DNA of 8,532 nucleotides from Propionibacteriaceae bacterium (GCA_031254155.1 JAIRVA010000146.1:1-8532), one strand, 5' to 3'. Positions 1-6,264 are shown, numbered from the stretch's first letter. Notes: generated by a model not told the origin, from the letters alone. Numbers and translations are program-made.

Positions 1-1296
1 CAGATCGCGGCGAACCTCAACGCCCCCGTGCTACTCGTGCTCTCCGCGCAGGGCAAGTCGCCCGGGGACCTGCGGCACGCCGCCGATTTCTGCCTGCGGG
101 AGGTCACCACGCAAGCCGCGTACCCGCTCGGGGTCATCGCCATCTGCGTACCAGCCGAAGACGTACCCGCTTCCCAGGCCGCACTCGCCAGCATCGACCT
201 CCCCGTCGTCGCCGCCCTGCCGGGCCGGGTGACCTCGGTCGCGGACCTGCCGGGCGACTTCGCCGACCGGGTGGCGGCAGCCGACCCGGGAGTACGAACC
301 CCGCTGAAGTTCCAGTTCGAACTGATGAGCCGGGCGCGCGCTGACAAACGTACCATCATCCTTCCGGAGTCCAACGACGACCGCATCCTCCGCTCGGCCC
401 ACCGCCTGCTCGAGCGGGACATCGCCAACCTGATCCTGCTGGGCGACGCCACGGTGATCCACGCCCGCGCCGCCGCCCTCGGGCTCGACCTCGCGAAGGC
501 GAAGATCCAGGATCCGACGGAGCCCGCGTTGGTCGAACGGTTCGCGGCGGAGTACGCGCGACTGCGGGCCCACAAGGGGGTCACCGTCGAGCAGGCGCGG
601 GCCACGCTGACCGACCTGTCGTACTTCGGGACCATGATGATCCACCTGGGGCTGGCCGACGGCATGGTGTCCGGCGCGATCCACACGACGGCCAACACGA
701 TCCGCCCGTCGCTGGAGTTCATCAAGACCAAGCCGGGCGTGGCGATCGTGTCGGGGTACTTCCTCATGTGCCTCGCCGACCGGGTCCTCGTGTTCGCCGA
801 CTGCGCGGTCACGCCTGACCCGACGCCGGAGAACCTGGCCGATATCGCCCTGGCTTCGGCCGATACGGCCAAGTCGTTCGGCATCGAGCCCAGGGTCGCG
901 CTGCTGTCGTACTCCACCGGCACGTCGGGCGCCGGTCCCGACGTGGACGCGGTACGGGAGGGTACGCGGCTGCTGCGCGAACGGGCGCCGGAGCTCCCGG
1001 TCGAGGGGCCGATCCAGTTCGACGCCGCCATCGACCCGACCGTCGCGAAGACCAAGCTGCCGGACTCGCCGGTCGCCGGGCACGCCACCGTGTTCATCTT
1101 CCCGGATCTGAACACGGGCAATACGACGTACAAGGCCGTCCAGCGGACCGCCAAAGCCCTCGCCATCGGCCCCGTCCTGCAGGGACTCAAGAAGCCGGTC
1201 AACGACCTCTCCCGCGGTGCGCTCGTCGATGACATCGTCAACACCGTGGCGATCACGGCCATCCAGGCCCAGGCGGACCCGGCCGCGCCGTTCTGA
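1..1296 (+). CDS. pta: Phosphate acetyltransferase, 3' portion (5' end outside window)
   Basis: Interconverts acetyl-CoA plus phosphate with acetyl phosphate plus CoA, in the cytoplasm. The reading frame is open from base 1, giving 431 visible residues. The GTG at 28 lies inside the conserved NAPVLLVLS strand and is not a start. Visible residues 1 to about 75 are the end of the P-loop (BioD-like) N-terminal domain. The catalytic PTA_PTB domain begins near TPLKFQFELMSRA (about visible residue 100) and runs to the end, with SGAIHTTANTIRPSLEF, FADCAVTPDPTPENLADIA, LLSYSTGTSGAGPDVD, FIFPDLNTGNTTYKAVQR and KKPVNDLSRGALVDDIVNT. These are canonical Pta motifs. Only about 25 residues separate the two domains, so the DRTGG domain usual in Pta proteins of about 700 residues seems absent. 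The full protein would then be near 550 residues. Acetate kinase follows 133 nt downstream, the usual partner. Confidence 0.96.
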   Translation, partial: QIAANLNAPVLLVLSAQGKSPGDLRHAADFCLREVTTQAAYPLGVIAICVPAEDVPASQAALASIDLPVVAALPGRVTSVADLPGDFADRVAAADPGVRTPLKFQFELMSRARADKRTIILPESNDDRILRSAHRLLERDIANLILLGDATVIHARAAALGLDLAKAKIQDPTEPALVERFAAEYARLRAHKGVTVEQARATLTDLSYFGTMMIHLGLADGMVSGAIHTTANTIRPSLEFIKTKPGVAIVSGYFLMCLADRVLVFADCAVTPDPTPENLADIALASADTAKSFGIEPRVALLSYSTGTSGAGPDVDAVREGTRLLRERAPELPVEGPIQFDAAIDPTVAKTKLPDSPVAGHATVFIFPDLNTGNTTYKAVQRTAKALAIGPVLQGLKKPVNDLSRGALVDDIVNTVAITAIQAQADPAAPF

Positions 1297-1319
1297 CCCC
1301 AGTTGGTACCCCGCGCCGG

Positions 1320-1335
1320 GCCCCGGGAACGGGGC
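1320..1335 (+). terminator. Small GC hairpin after pta
   Basis: GCCCCG (1320-1325) and CGGGGC (1330-1335) form a perfect 6-bp stem closed by a GGAA (GNRA-type) tetraloop, 23 nt after the pta stop. No U-run follows, so this is not a classical intrinsic terminator. U-less hairpins are often proposed as terminators or mRNA 3' stabilisers in actinobacteria. It may only attenuate read-through from pta into ackA. Confidence 0.35.
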
Positions 1336-1376
1336 GGGTCGTGCACGCGGACGCGGTTTCGTACCTTGATTGTGGG

Positions 1377-1382
1377 TAGACT
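1377..1382 (+). promoter_or_regulatory. Candidate -10 box upstream of ackA
   Basis: TAGACT fits the TANNNT pattern of actinobacterial primary sigma promoters. It lies 47 nt before the ackA GTG, in the least GC-rich part of the 133-nt pta-ackA gap. No good -35 sits 16-18 nt upstream (the positions read roughly CGGTTT). This is therefore a weak candidate for a promoter giving ackA and the lipid genes expression independent of pta. Confidence 0.25.
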
Positions 1383-1429
1383 AAACGTACGCGCGCGAGC
1401 GTTGCAGGCCCGCCCCGAAGGAGGAAATT

Positions 1430-2626
1430 GTGCCCACCCCCATTCTTGTCTTGAATTGCGGCTCCTCGTCGGTCAAGTACCAGATGATCGACGTCGACTC
1501 CGAGGCGGTCCTCGCCTCGGGCCTGGTCGAAAAGATCGGGCTCGGCGACGGGAACATCACCCACAAGACGAACGGTGCGGAGTACCGCATCGACGAAAAC
1601 ATTGAGGACCACACCGAAGCGTTGGCGCTGGTCACCCGGGCTTTCAAAACCTGGGGTCCCCCCATCGAGTCGGCGGTCGCGGTCGGGCACCGGACCGTCC
1701 ACGGCGGCGAGACGTACCGTGAGACGACCCTCATCACCGACGCGGTCATCCAGGGCCTGACCGAGCTCGCCGGGCTCGCGCCGCTGCACAACCCGCCCGC
1801 CATCGACGGCATCAAGGCGGCCCAGACGGCCCTGCCGAACGTCCCCCACGTCGCAATCTTCGACACGGCCTTCTTCTCCACGCTGCCGGCCGAGGCGTAC
1901 ACCTACGCGATTGACCGCGCGACGGCGGAGAAGTACCACATCCGGAAGTACGGTTTCCACGGTACGTCGCACAGCTACGTCTCCAAGAAGGCGGCCGAAT
2001 TCCTGGGGCTCGACCTCGGGGCGATCAACCAGATCGTCTGCCACCTCGGCAACGGGGCCTCGGTCTCCGCGATCCGGGGCGGGGTGGCGGTCGACACCTC
2101 GATGGGGCTCACCCCGCTGGCGGGCCTGGTGATGGGGACGCGGTCGGGCGACATCGACCCCGGCGTCTTCGCGTACCTCGAGCGTGAGGCCGGGCTGGAC
2201 GCGGCGGCGGTCGACACCCTGCTCAACAAGCACTCCGGCATGGCGGGCCTGGCCGACGGGAGTTCGGACTTCCGCGACCTGTGGACGAAGGTCGAGGCCG
2301 GCGACGCCCACGCCGCGCTGGCGCTGGACGTGTACATCCACCGGCTCGTCAGCTACATCGGGTCGTACCTCGCCGTGCTCGGCCACACCGACCTGCTCGT
2401 CTTCACCGCTGGCGTCGGCGAGAACGACGAACGTATCCGGGCCCGGGTCGTGGACCGGCTGGCGGGCTTCGGGATCCGCCTCGCCGCGGCGCGGAACACC
2501 CCGCGCAACCGGGTGCCGACCCTCATTTCCAGTGACGACTCGACGGTGAAAGTCCTGGTCATCCCCACGAACGAGGAGTTGGCGATGGCCCGCGAGACGT
2601 ACCAGGTCATCCGGGCGGCCCGCTGA
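1430..2626 (+). CDS. ackA: Acetate kinase
   Basis: Transfers phosphate between acetyl phosphate and ADP to make acetate and ATP (reversible, cytoplasmic); second enzyme of the Pta-AckA pathway. At 398 residues it has the normal family length. It carries the N-terminal signature VLNCGSSSVKYQ (Asn9), GHRTVHGG (Arg88), IFDTAFF (Asp145), the second signature KYGFHGTSHSYV (His177), HLGNGAS (His205, Asn208), GTRSGDIDP (Arg238), FTAGVGEND and NEELAMARET. All residues known to bind substrate or catalyse in the ASKHA-fold acetate kinases are therefore present. The GTG start is set by a strong Shine-Dalgarno, AAGGAGG at 1418-1424, 5 nt upstream. The stop TGA is 1 nt before the ATG of the SDR gene, so the two are probably translationally coupled. 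It appears to be the first gene of an operon that continues into lipid genes, which is unusual. Confidence 0.97.
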   Translation: MPTPILVLNCGSSSVKYQMIDVDSEAVLASGLVEKIGLGDGNITHKTNGAEYRIDENIEDHTEALALVTRAFKTWGPPIESAVAVGHRTVHGGETYRETTLITDAVIQGLTELAGLAPLHNPPAIDGIKAAQTALPNVPHVAIFDTAFFSTLPAEAYTYAIDRATAEKYHIRKYGFHGTSHSYVSKKAAEFLGLDLGAINQIVCHLGNGASVSAIRGGVAVDTSMGLTPLAGLVMGTRSGDIDPGVFAYLEREAGLDAAAVDTLLNKHSGMAGLADGSSDFRDLWTKVEAGDAHAALALDVYIHRLVSYIGSYLAVLGHTDLLVFTAGVGENDERIRARVVDRLAGFGIRLAAARNTPRNRVPTLISSDDSTVKVLVIPTNEELAMARETYQVIRAAR

Positions 2627-2627
2627 T

Positions 2628-3398
2628 ATGCCCACGGCGCTCATCACGGGCGGGACGGTCGGCATCGGCCACGCCTTCGCCAAGGCCCTGGCCGAACGGG
2701 GGTACGACCTCGTACTCGCCTCCCGCGATGAAGCCGGGTTGCAGCACGTCGCGGCGGCCCTCCGTACAACGTACGGAATCGAGGTTGAGATCATCCCCAC
2801 CGACCTCGCCGTCCGGGCCGATGTCCTCGCCCTCGCGGCGCGCCTGGAAGACCCGGAGCGCCCCATCGACCTGCTAGTCAACAATGCTGGTTTTGCAGTC
2901 CACCAATCCCTGCTCGTCAAGGACTTTTCCGTTCACGAGCGAGCAATCGACGTCATGTGTCTTGCCCTGCTCATCCTGGGGGGCGCCGCCGCCCGGGCGA
3001 TGAAGGCGCGGGGCGAGGGCGCGATCCTCAACGTGACCAGTTCCTCCGCCGTCATCACGACCGGCAACTACTCCGCGGTCAAGGCCTGGGCGACGGTCTA
3101 CACCGAGGCGCTCGCGAACGAGCTGCGCGGGACGGGGGTGAGGGTCATGGGCCTCATGCCCGGCTGGGTCAAGACCGAGTTCCACACCCGGGGCGGCGTC
3201 AAGGCCCACAACCTGCCGGACTTCGTGTGGATCGACGTCGATCAATTGGTGGCCGGAGCTTTGCGGGACCTGGCGCGCGGTAAAGTATTGTCCGTACCAA
3301 CAAGAAGATGGGCCTTCGCCGTCACCGTGGGCCACATCATGCCGCGCGTGACCAGCCGTTGGCTGTCACGGGCGCTGACGAAATCGAGAGACGAATGA
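2628..3398 (+). CDS. Short-chain dehydrogenase/reductase, possible acyl/alkyl-DHAP reductase
   Basis: A 256-residue classical SDR with one Rossmann domain, predicted to be an NAD(P)H-dependent ketone/alcohol oxidoreductase. Visible elements are the glycine motif TGGTVGIG (7-14), Arg33 after strand beta-2 (suggesting NADP(H)), Asp59, NNAG (85-88), the Ser138 region and YSAVK (Tyr148, Lys152). The position that is usually the tetrad Asn after NNAG (as in IDVN) is Met110, and Ser138 to Tyr148 is 10 residues instead of the usual 13. The C-terminus (about 220-256) is hydrophobic and basic, as in DltE-like SDRs. No Shine-Dalgarno precedes the ATG, which sits 1 nt after the ackA stop, so translation probably depends on coupling. 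The 3' end overlaps the acyltransferase start. Because AGPS and PlsC genes follow, reduction of 1-alkyl- (or 1-acyl-) DHAP is a reasonable substrate guess. The SDR fold alone does not show the substrate. Confidence 0.9.
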   Translation: MPTALITGGTVGIGHAFAKALAERGYDLVLASRDEAGLQHVAAALRTTYGIEVEIIPTDLAVRADVLALAARLEDPERPIDLLVNNAGFAVHQSLLVKDFSVHERAIDVMCLALLILGGAAARAMKARGEGAILNVTSSSAVITTGNYSAVKAWATVYTEALANELRGTGVRVMGLMPGWVKTEFHTRGGVKAHNLPDFVWIDVDQLVAGALRDLARGKVLSVPTRRWAFAVTVGHIMPRVTSRWLSRALTKSRDE

Positions 3399-4219
3399 CG
3401 AAGACCCCCGCGTCCGAGAACCCCGAAACTTACCGTTCACCCTTGAAAACGGGGGTACGCTTTGTCGCCCAGGACGTCATGCTCAAGACCTTCGTCTGGA
3501 GCATCTGCAACGTCCAGGTCCACGGCCGCGAGTTGCTCGACAATGTCGAAGAACCCTTCATCGTCATCTCCAACCACTCCTCCCACCTCGACGCCGCCCT
3601 CATCCTGGGCGCGCTCCCCCACCGCCTGAGCCGCCACGTCGCAACCGGCGCCGCCAAGGATTATTTCTTCGACAAGAAGCTCAAAGGTGGGTTGACTTCG
3701 CTGTTCTTCAATGCGTACCCCATCGAACGTCGCGGCCACAACCACAAGGGCCTGACCGGGCGTCTGCTGGACGCGGGCGTCCCGCTGCTGATCTTCCCCG
3801 AGGGCACGCGCAGCCGGACGGGCGCGCTCGGCACCTTCAAGCCCGGAGTCGCCGGGCTGTCCATCTCACGCGGCGTCCCGTGCATCCCGATGGCGCTCGT
3901 CGGCGCGTTCGACGCCTGGCCGTACAACCGCTCCGTACCGCCCACGAACCATCCCGAGATCCACGTCGTCATCGGCCACCCGCTGACCGCGATCGCCGGC
4001 GAGACCGCGACCGCGTACGCCGAGCGCATGCGCGTGACGATCGCGGAACTGTTCAACACGACGGCACGGGCGTACGGCAAGTCGACGCTGGACGACTACG
4101 CGCGCGCGGTGGCCCTGAAGGCGGCCGAGCAGACGGCTGAGGCGGAGGAGGCCGCCCACCAGGCCGAGGCGGCGGCGCAGCAGGCAGCGCCAGAGGAGGA
4201 CAAAACCACCAACGACTAG
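3395..4219 (+). CDS. PlsC-type 1-acylglycerol-3-phosphate acyltransferase
   Basis: Glycerolipid acyltransferase of 274 residues, expected to move an acyl chain from acyl-CoA or acyl-ACP to a lysophosphatidate-like acceptor at the membrane face. The four family blocks are present in order: NHSSHLDA with catalytic His61 and Asp66 (HX4D), NAYPIERRG around residues 106-114, FPEGTRSRTG at 134-143 (phosphate binding), and GVPCIPMALVG near 160-170. The FPEGTRSR form is that of PlsC/LPAAT enzymes rather than of animal DHAP acyltransferases. Residues from about 236 form an Ala/Glu/Gln-rich, probably helical, charged tail. The ATG at 3395 overlaps the SDR stop (ATGA) with a weak GAGAG Shine-Dalgarno at 3386-3390. 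I prefer it to the upstream in-frame ATG at 3308, which would add 29 residues lying within the SDR gene and unlike the family. In context it could acylate sn-2 of alkyl-glycerol-3-phosphate. Confidence 0.92.
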   Translation: MTKTPASENPETYRSPLKTGVRFVAQDVMLKTFVWSICNVQVHGRELLDNVEEPFIVISNHSSHLDAALILGALPHRLSRHVATGAAKDYFFDKKLKGGLTSLFFNAYPIERRGHNHKGLTGRLLDAGVPLLIFPEGTRSRTGALGTFKPGVAGLSISRGVPCIPMALVGAFDAWPYNRSVPPTNHPEIHVVIGHPLTAIAGETATAYAERMRVTIAELFNTTARAYGKSTLDDYARAVALKAAEQTAEAEEAAHQAEAAAQQAAPEEDKTTND

Positions 4220-4228
4220 GGGGAACAC

Positions 4229-5881
4229 ATGGAAGTGGTCAAACACCAGAAATGGTGGGGTTGGGGTGAAGACGGCATCGAGTTCACGTACGAGGATAAA
4301 CCCAAGTTTGCCGATTTCGTGCTGACGAACGTCGGCGTCGATGTCACGGCCGCCGCGTTCGCACGCCCGGACTTCGAGGCCGTCCAGGTGGCCGCTCCCC
4401 AGCTCAAGCCGGGGTTCCGCAAGGTCCTGGTCGGGATCGTCGGCGAGGACTGGGTCGCGACCGACAAGGAAACCCGGCTGGTCCACGCCTGCGGGCGCGG
4501 CGTCGTCGACCTCATCCGGCTGCGGCGGGGCGAACTCGGGCGGGTACCAGACGTGGTCGTCTACCCGGCGGACGAGGCCGAGATTGTCGCGCTCATGGAG
4601 GCGGTCGTCAAGACCGACGCGGTCCTCATCCCCTACGGCGGCGGCTCCAACATCGTCGGGGCGCTGACCGCGCCGCGGACGCTCCGGACCGTGATATCGG
4701 TCGACATGGGGCGGTTGAACCAGGTCATGGAGATCGACCCTACCTCCGGGCTGGCCCGCATCCAGGCCGGCGTACTTGGCCCTGACCTGGAGGAACAGCT
4801 GAACGCGCAGGGTTGGACGATGGGCCATTTCCCCGATTCGTTCATCTGGTCCACGCTGGGCGGCTGGATCGCGACGCGCAGTTCGGGCATGCAGTCGGAC
4901 AAGTACGGCGACATCGCCGACATGACCCGCGGGTTGCGCCTGGTGACGCCGGAGGGGGTCATGGTGCTGCGGCCGCTGCCCTCAACGGCTAGCGGGCCGA
5001 GTGTGCGGGAGATGGTCCTGGGCTCCGAGGGGCGGCTGGGCATCATCACCGAGGCGTGGATGAACGTACACCGGCGCCCGGCCGTCCGGACGATCCAGGG
5101 GTACTTCTTCGCCACCTACAACGACGGGCTGGCCGCGATGGCCGCGATCGCCGCCTCCGACGCCGCTCCCTCGATCACCCGGGTCATGGACGCCGCCGAG
5201 ACGGCGTTTTCCATTGCCAACGGCAAGAAATCGTCGACGGTGACCGGGCTCGCCAACAAGGCCGTCCAGCGGCTCATGACCATGAAGGGCTGGCGGTTGG
5301 ACGAAGTCGCGCTGGGGCTCGTCGGCTTCGAGGGGACCCGGCGCCACGTTGCGTACGAGAAGGGCCTGGTCGACGCCATCATCTCCCGGCACCGCGGGCT
5401 GGGCGTCGGGACGTCGCCCGGGGCGTTGTACGACCAGAAGAAGTACGACGTGCCGTACATCCGCGACTTCCTGCTCGACCGGGGCATCCCCGCCGACGTC
5501 TCCGAGACCGCGACGCCGTGGCAGTACACGACTCAGCTGCACGACGCGACCGTGGCGGCGGCGTACCGGGCCATGGCCGAGGCCGGGGTACAAGGGTTTG
5601 TGATGTGCCATCTGTCGCATTCGTACCACTCCGGGGCGTGCCAATACTTCACCTTTGCACTGAACGACTCGTCGGACCGGATGCTGGAGACGTATCGGCG
5701 TGTCAAAGGGGCGATTCAACAATCGTTTATGGATAATCACGGGACTGTGTCGCATCATCACGGGGGCGGGTCTGAGCAGGTGCGGTGGTTGGGTGAGGAC
5801 ATCTCTGCCGTGGGGGTCTCGTTTCAGGCGAAACTGTTTTCCGGGGTTGATCCGGGGGGATGGTTGAATCCGGCGGGGTGA
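4229..5881 (+). CDS. FAD-dependent alkyl-dihydroxyacetonephosphate synthase (AGPS family)
   Basis: A 550-residue VAO/PCMH-type flavoenzyme. AGPS exchanges the acyl chain of 1-acyl-DHAP for a long-chain fatty alcohol, forming the glycerol ether bond. The N-terminus has WWGWG (residues 9-13), like the WNGWG of animal AGPS. The FAD domain carries RVPDVVVYP (105-113), the pyrophosphate loop PYGGGSNIVGAL (135-146), GHFPDSF with His200, STLGGW (208-213), TRSSGM and GSEGRLGIITEA (from 265). The C-terminal substrate domain keeps SITRVMD with Arg318, SETATPW (425-431), HSYHSGACQYF with Tyr466, and SHHHGGG with the histidine triad 509-511. These align with residues reported as essential in guinea-pig AGPS (His300, Arg419, Tyr578, His615-617). 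It lacks the N-terminal peroxisomal targeting region. AGGGGGA (4218-4224) is the ribosome site, and only 9 nt follow the acyltransferase stop. Mycobacterial homologues are annotated agpS. Other VAO-family oxidases are less likely given the intact triad. Confidence 0.93.
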   Translation: MEVVKHQKWWGWGEDGIEFTYEDKPKFADFVLTNVGVDVTAAAFARPDFEAVQVAAPQLKPGFRKVLVGIVGEDWVATDKETRLVHACGRGVVDLIRLRRGELGRVPDVVVYPADEAEIVALMEAVVKTDAVLIPYGGGSNIVGALTAPRTLRTVISVDMGRLNQVMEIDPTSGLARIQAGVLGPDLEEQLNAQGWTMGHFPDSFIWSTLGGWIATRSSGMQSDKYGDIADMTRGLRLVTPEGVMVLRPLPSTASGPSVREMVLGSEGRLGIITEAWMNVHRRPAVRTIQGYFFATYNDGLAAMAAIAASDAAPSITRVMDAAETAFSIANGKKSSTVTGLANKAVQRLMTMKGWRLDEVALGLVGFEGTRRHVAYEKGLVDAIISRHRGLGVGTSPGALYDQKKYDVPYIRDFLLDRGIPADVSETATPWQYTTQLHDATVAAAYRAMAEAGVQGFVMCHLSHSYHSGACQYFTFALNDSSDRMLETYRRVKGAIQQSFMDNHGTVSHHHGGGSEQVRWLGEDISAVGVSFQAKLFSGVDPGGWLNPAG

Positions 5882-5940
5882 GGGATTGGTCTTTGGGGTT
5901 GTTGGGTCGTTGGAGTTGTTGGGGTTGTTGGTGTGGTCGT
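5881..5940 (-). promoter_or_regulatory. C-rich, G-poor tract resembling a Rho utilisation (rut) site
   Basis: On the plus strand these 60 nt contain 29 G, 25 T, 3 C and 3 A, built from imperfect repeats of GTTGTTGGG. An RNA made from the minus strand would be 29 C, 25 A, 3 G and 3 U, the unstructured C-rich, G-poor composition known for Rho loading. It lies where transcripts of the minus-strand transglutaminase gene would begin to run antisense into the AGPS operon. The role is inferred. The composition is directly seen. Confidence 0.35.
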
Positions 5941-6122
5941 TGGTCGGTGGCGGGGTACTCGTCGGGGTACACGACTCTGGCCTGCCTCGGCGGGACCCAC
6001 CCAGCTGTCCTCAGAATTGGGCCCTCCGGGCCGAAATCTTCCGGCGCCGGGTACCCCCCGCCGGGCGCGGCCGACACCGGGGGTACGGGTCGGGTCTGTC
6101 TGGCGGGTGCGGGTTGGCGCTG

Positions 6123-6141
6123 GCCCCCCTTCTTTTGGGGC
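6123..6141. terminator. GCCCC/GGGGC hairpin in the convergent region
   Basis: GCCCC (6123-6127) pairs with GGGGC (6137-6141) around a 9-nt pyrimidine loop, with a possible extra G-U pair outside. It sits about 240 nt after the AGPS stop and about 120 nt after the transglutaminase stop. A hairpin in a convergent gap can serve either direction. The stem is short and lacks a following U-run. Confidence 0.2.
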
Positions 6142-6206
6142 TGACGGGCGCGGGTCGCCTTTGAGCACTCTTCGCGTATTGGCCCTTGTCACCATCCCCG
6201 GGCCAG

Positions 6207-6250
6207 GGGGACCACCGACCTAGGGTGAAACACGGGGACCACCGACCTAG
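6207..6250. repeat. 17-nt perfect direct repeat, two copies with 27-nt period
   Basis: GGGGACCACCGACCTAG occurs at 6207-6223 and again at 6234-6250, separated by the 10 nt GGTGAAACAC. The copies are identical. The pair lies just beyond the 3' end of the transglutaminase gene. Origin and function are unknown. It could be a duplication relic, a protein-binding pair or part of a dispersed intergenic repeat. Confidence 0.85.
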
Positions 6251-6256
6251 TGTTTC
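6227..6256 (-). terminator. 7-bp hairpin just after the transglutaminase stop
   Basis: GAAACAC (6227-6233) and GTGTTTC (6250-6256) are perfect inverted copies with a 16-nt loop holding almost all of the second direct-repeat copy. On the minus strand the stem begins 8 nt after the transglutaminase TGA, a position suited to a terminator. The loop is long and no U-run follows. Confidence 0.3.
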
Positions 6257-6264
6257 GTGGTACC

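Larger units (their letters stand above)
5882..6264. other. Convergent intergenic region, 383 nt, no convincing gene
   Basis: This lies between the 3' ends of the AGPS gene (plus) and the transglutaminase gene (minus). From left to right it holds a G/T-only-like tract (5882 to about 5950), a GC-rich part with short hairpins such as GGCCC-TCC-GGGCC (6020-6032) and a GCCCC/GGGGC hairpin (6123-6141), then a 17-nt direct repeat and a GAAACAC/GTGTTTC hairpin near the right edge. Short open frames exist on both strands but none has a ribosome site or family-like sequence. I saw no tRNA-like or other recognisable structured RNA. Confidence 0.6.

Noticed and set aside
31..1083. Minus-strand open frame of 350 codons opposite pta
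   Set aside because: It has shadow composition (Arg, Gly, Asp, Val) and no motif, whereas the plus frame is unmistakably Pta.
1253..2920. Long open frame of 555 codons on the minus strand opposite ackA and the SDR gene
   Set aside because: It is the antisense shadow of high-GC3 genes. Its translation is Arg/Val/Asp/Gly-rich with no family motifs, while ackA and the SDR on the other strand carry full signatures.
3308..3394. Upstream ATG that would lengthen the acyltransferase by 29 residues
   Set aside because: The extension is an out-of-frame reading of the SDR C-terminus. The ATG at 3395 gives the usual ATGA overlap and a normal PlsC N-terminus.
5727..6077. Minus-strand frame of 116 codons overlapping the AGPS 3' end, starting GTG at 6077
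   Set aside because: The first 45 codons have high GC3 and look protein-like, but the rest is a Pro/Gln/Asn run produced by the C/A-rich tract and then AGPS antisense. There is no ribosome site. At best it is a coding remnant.
5860..6223. Three overlapping plus-strand frames after the AGPS stop
   Set aside because: They are Gly/Trp/Pro-rich translations of the G-rich intergenic DNA. They have no ribosome sites and no similarity to known families.
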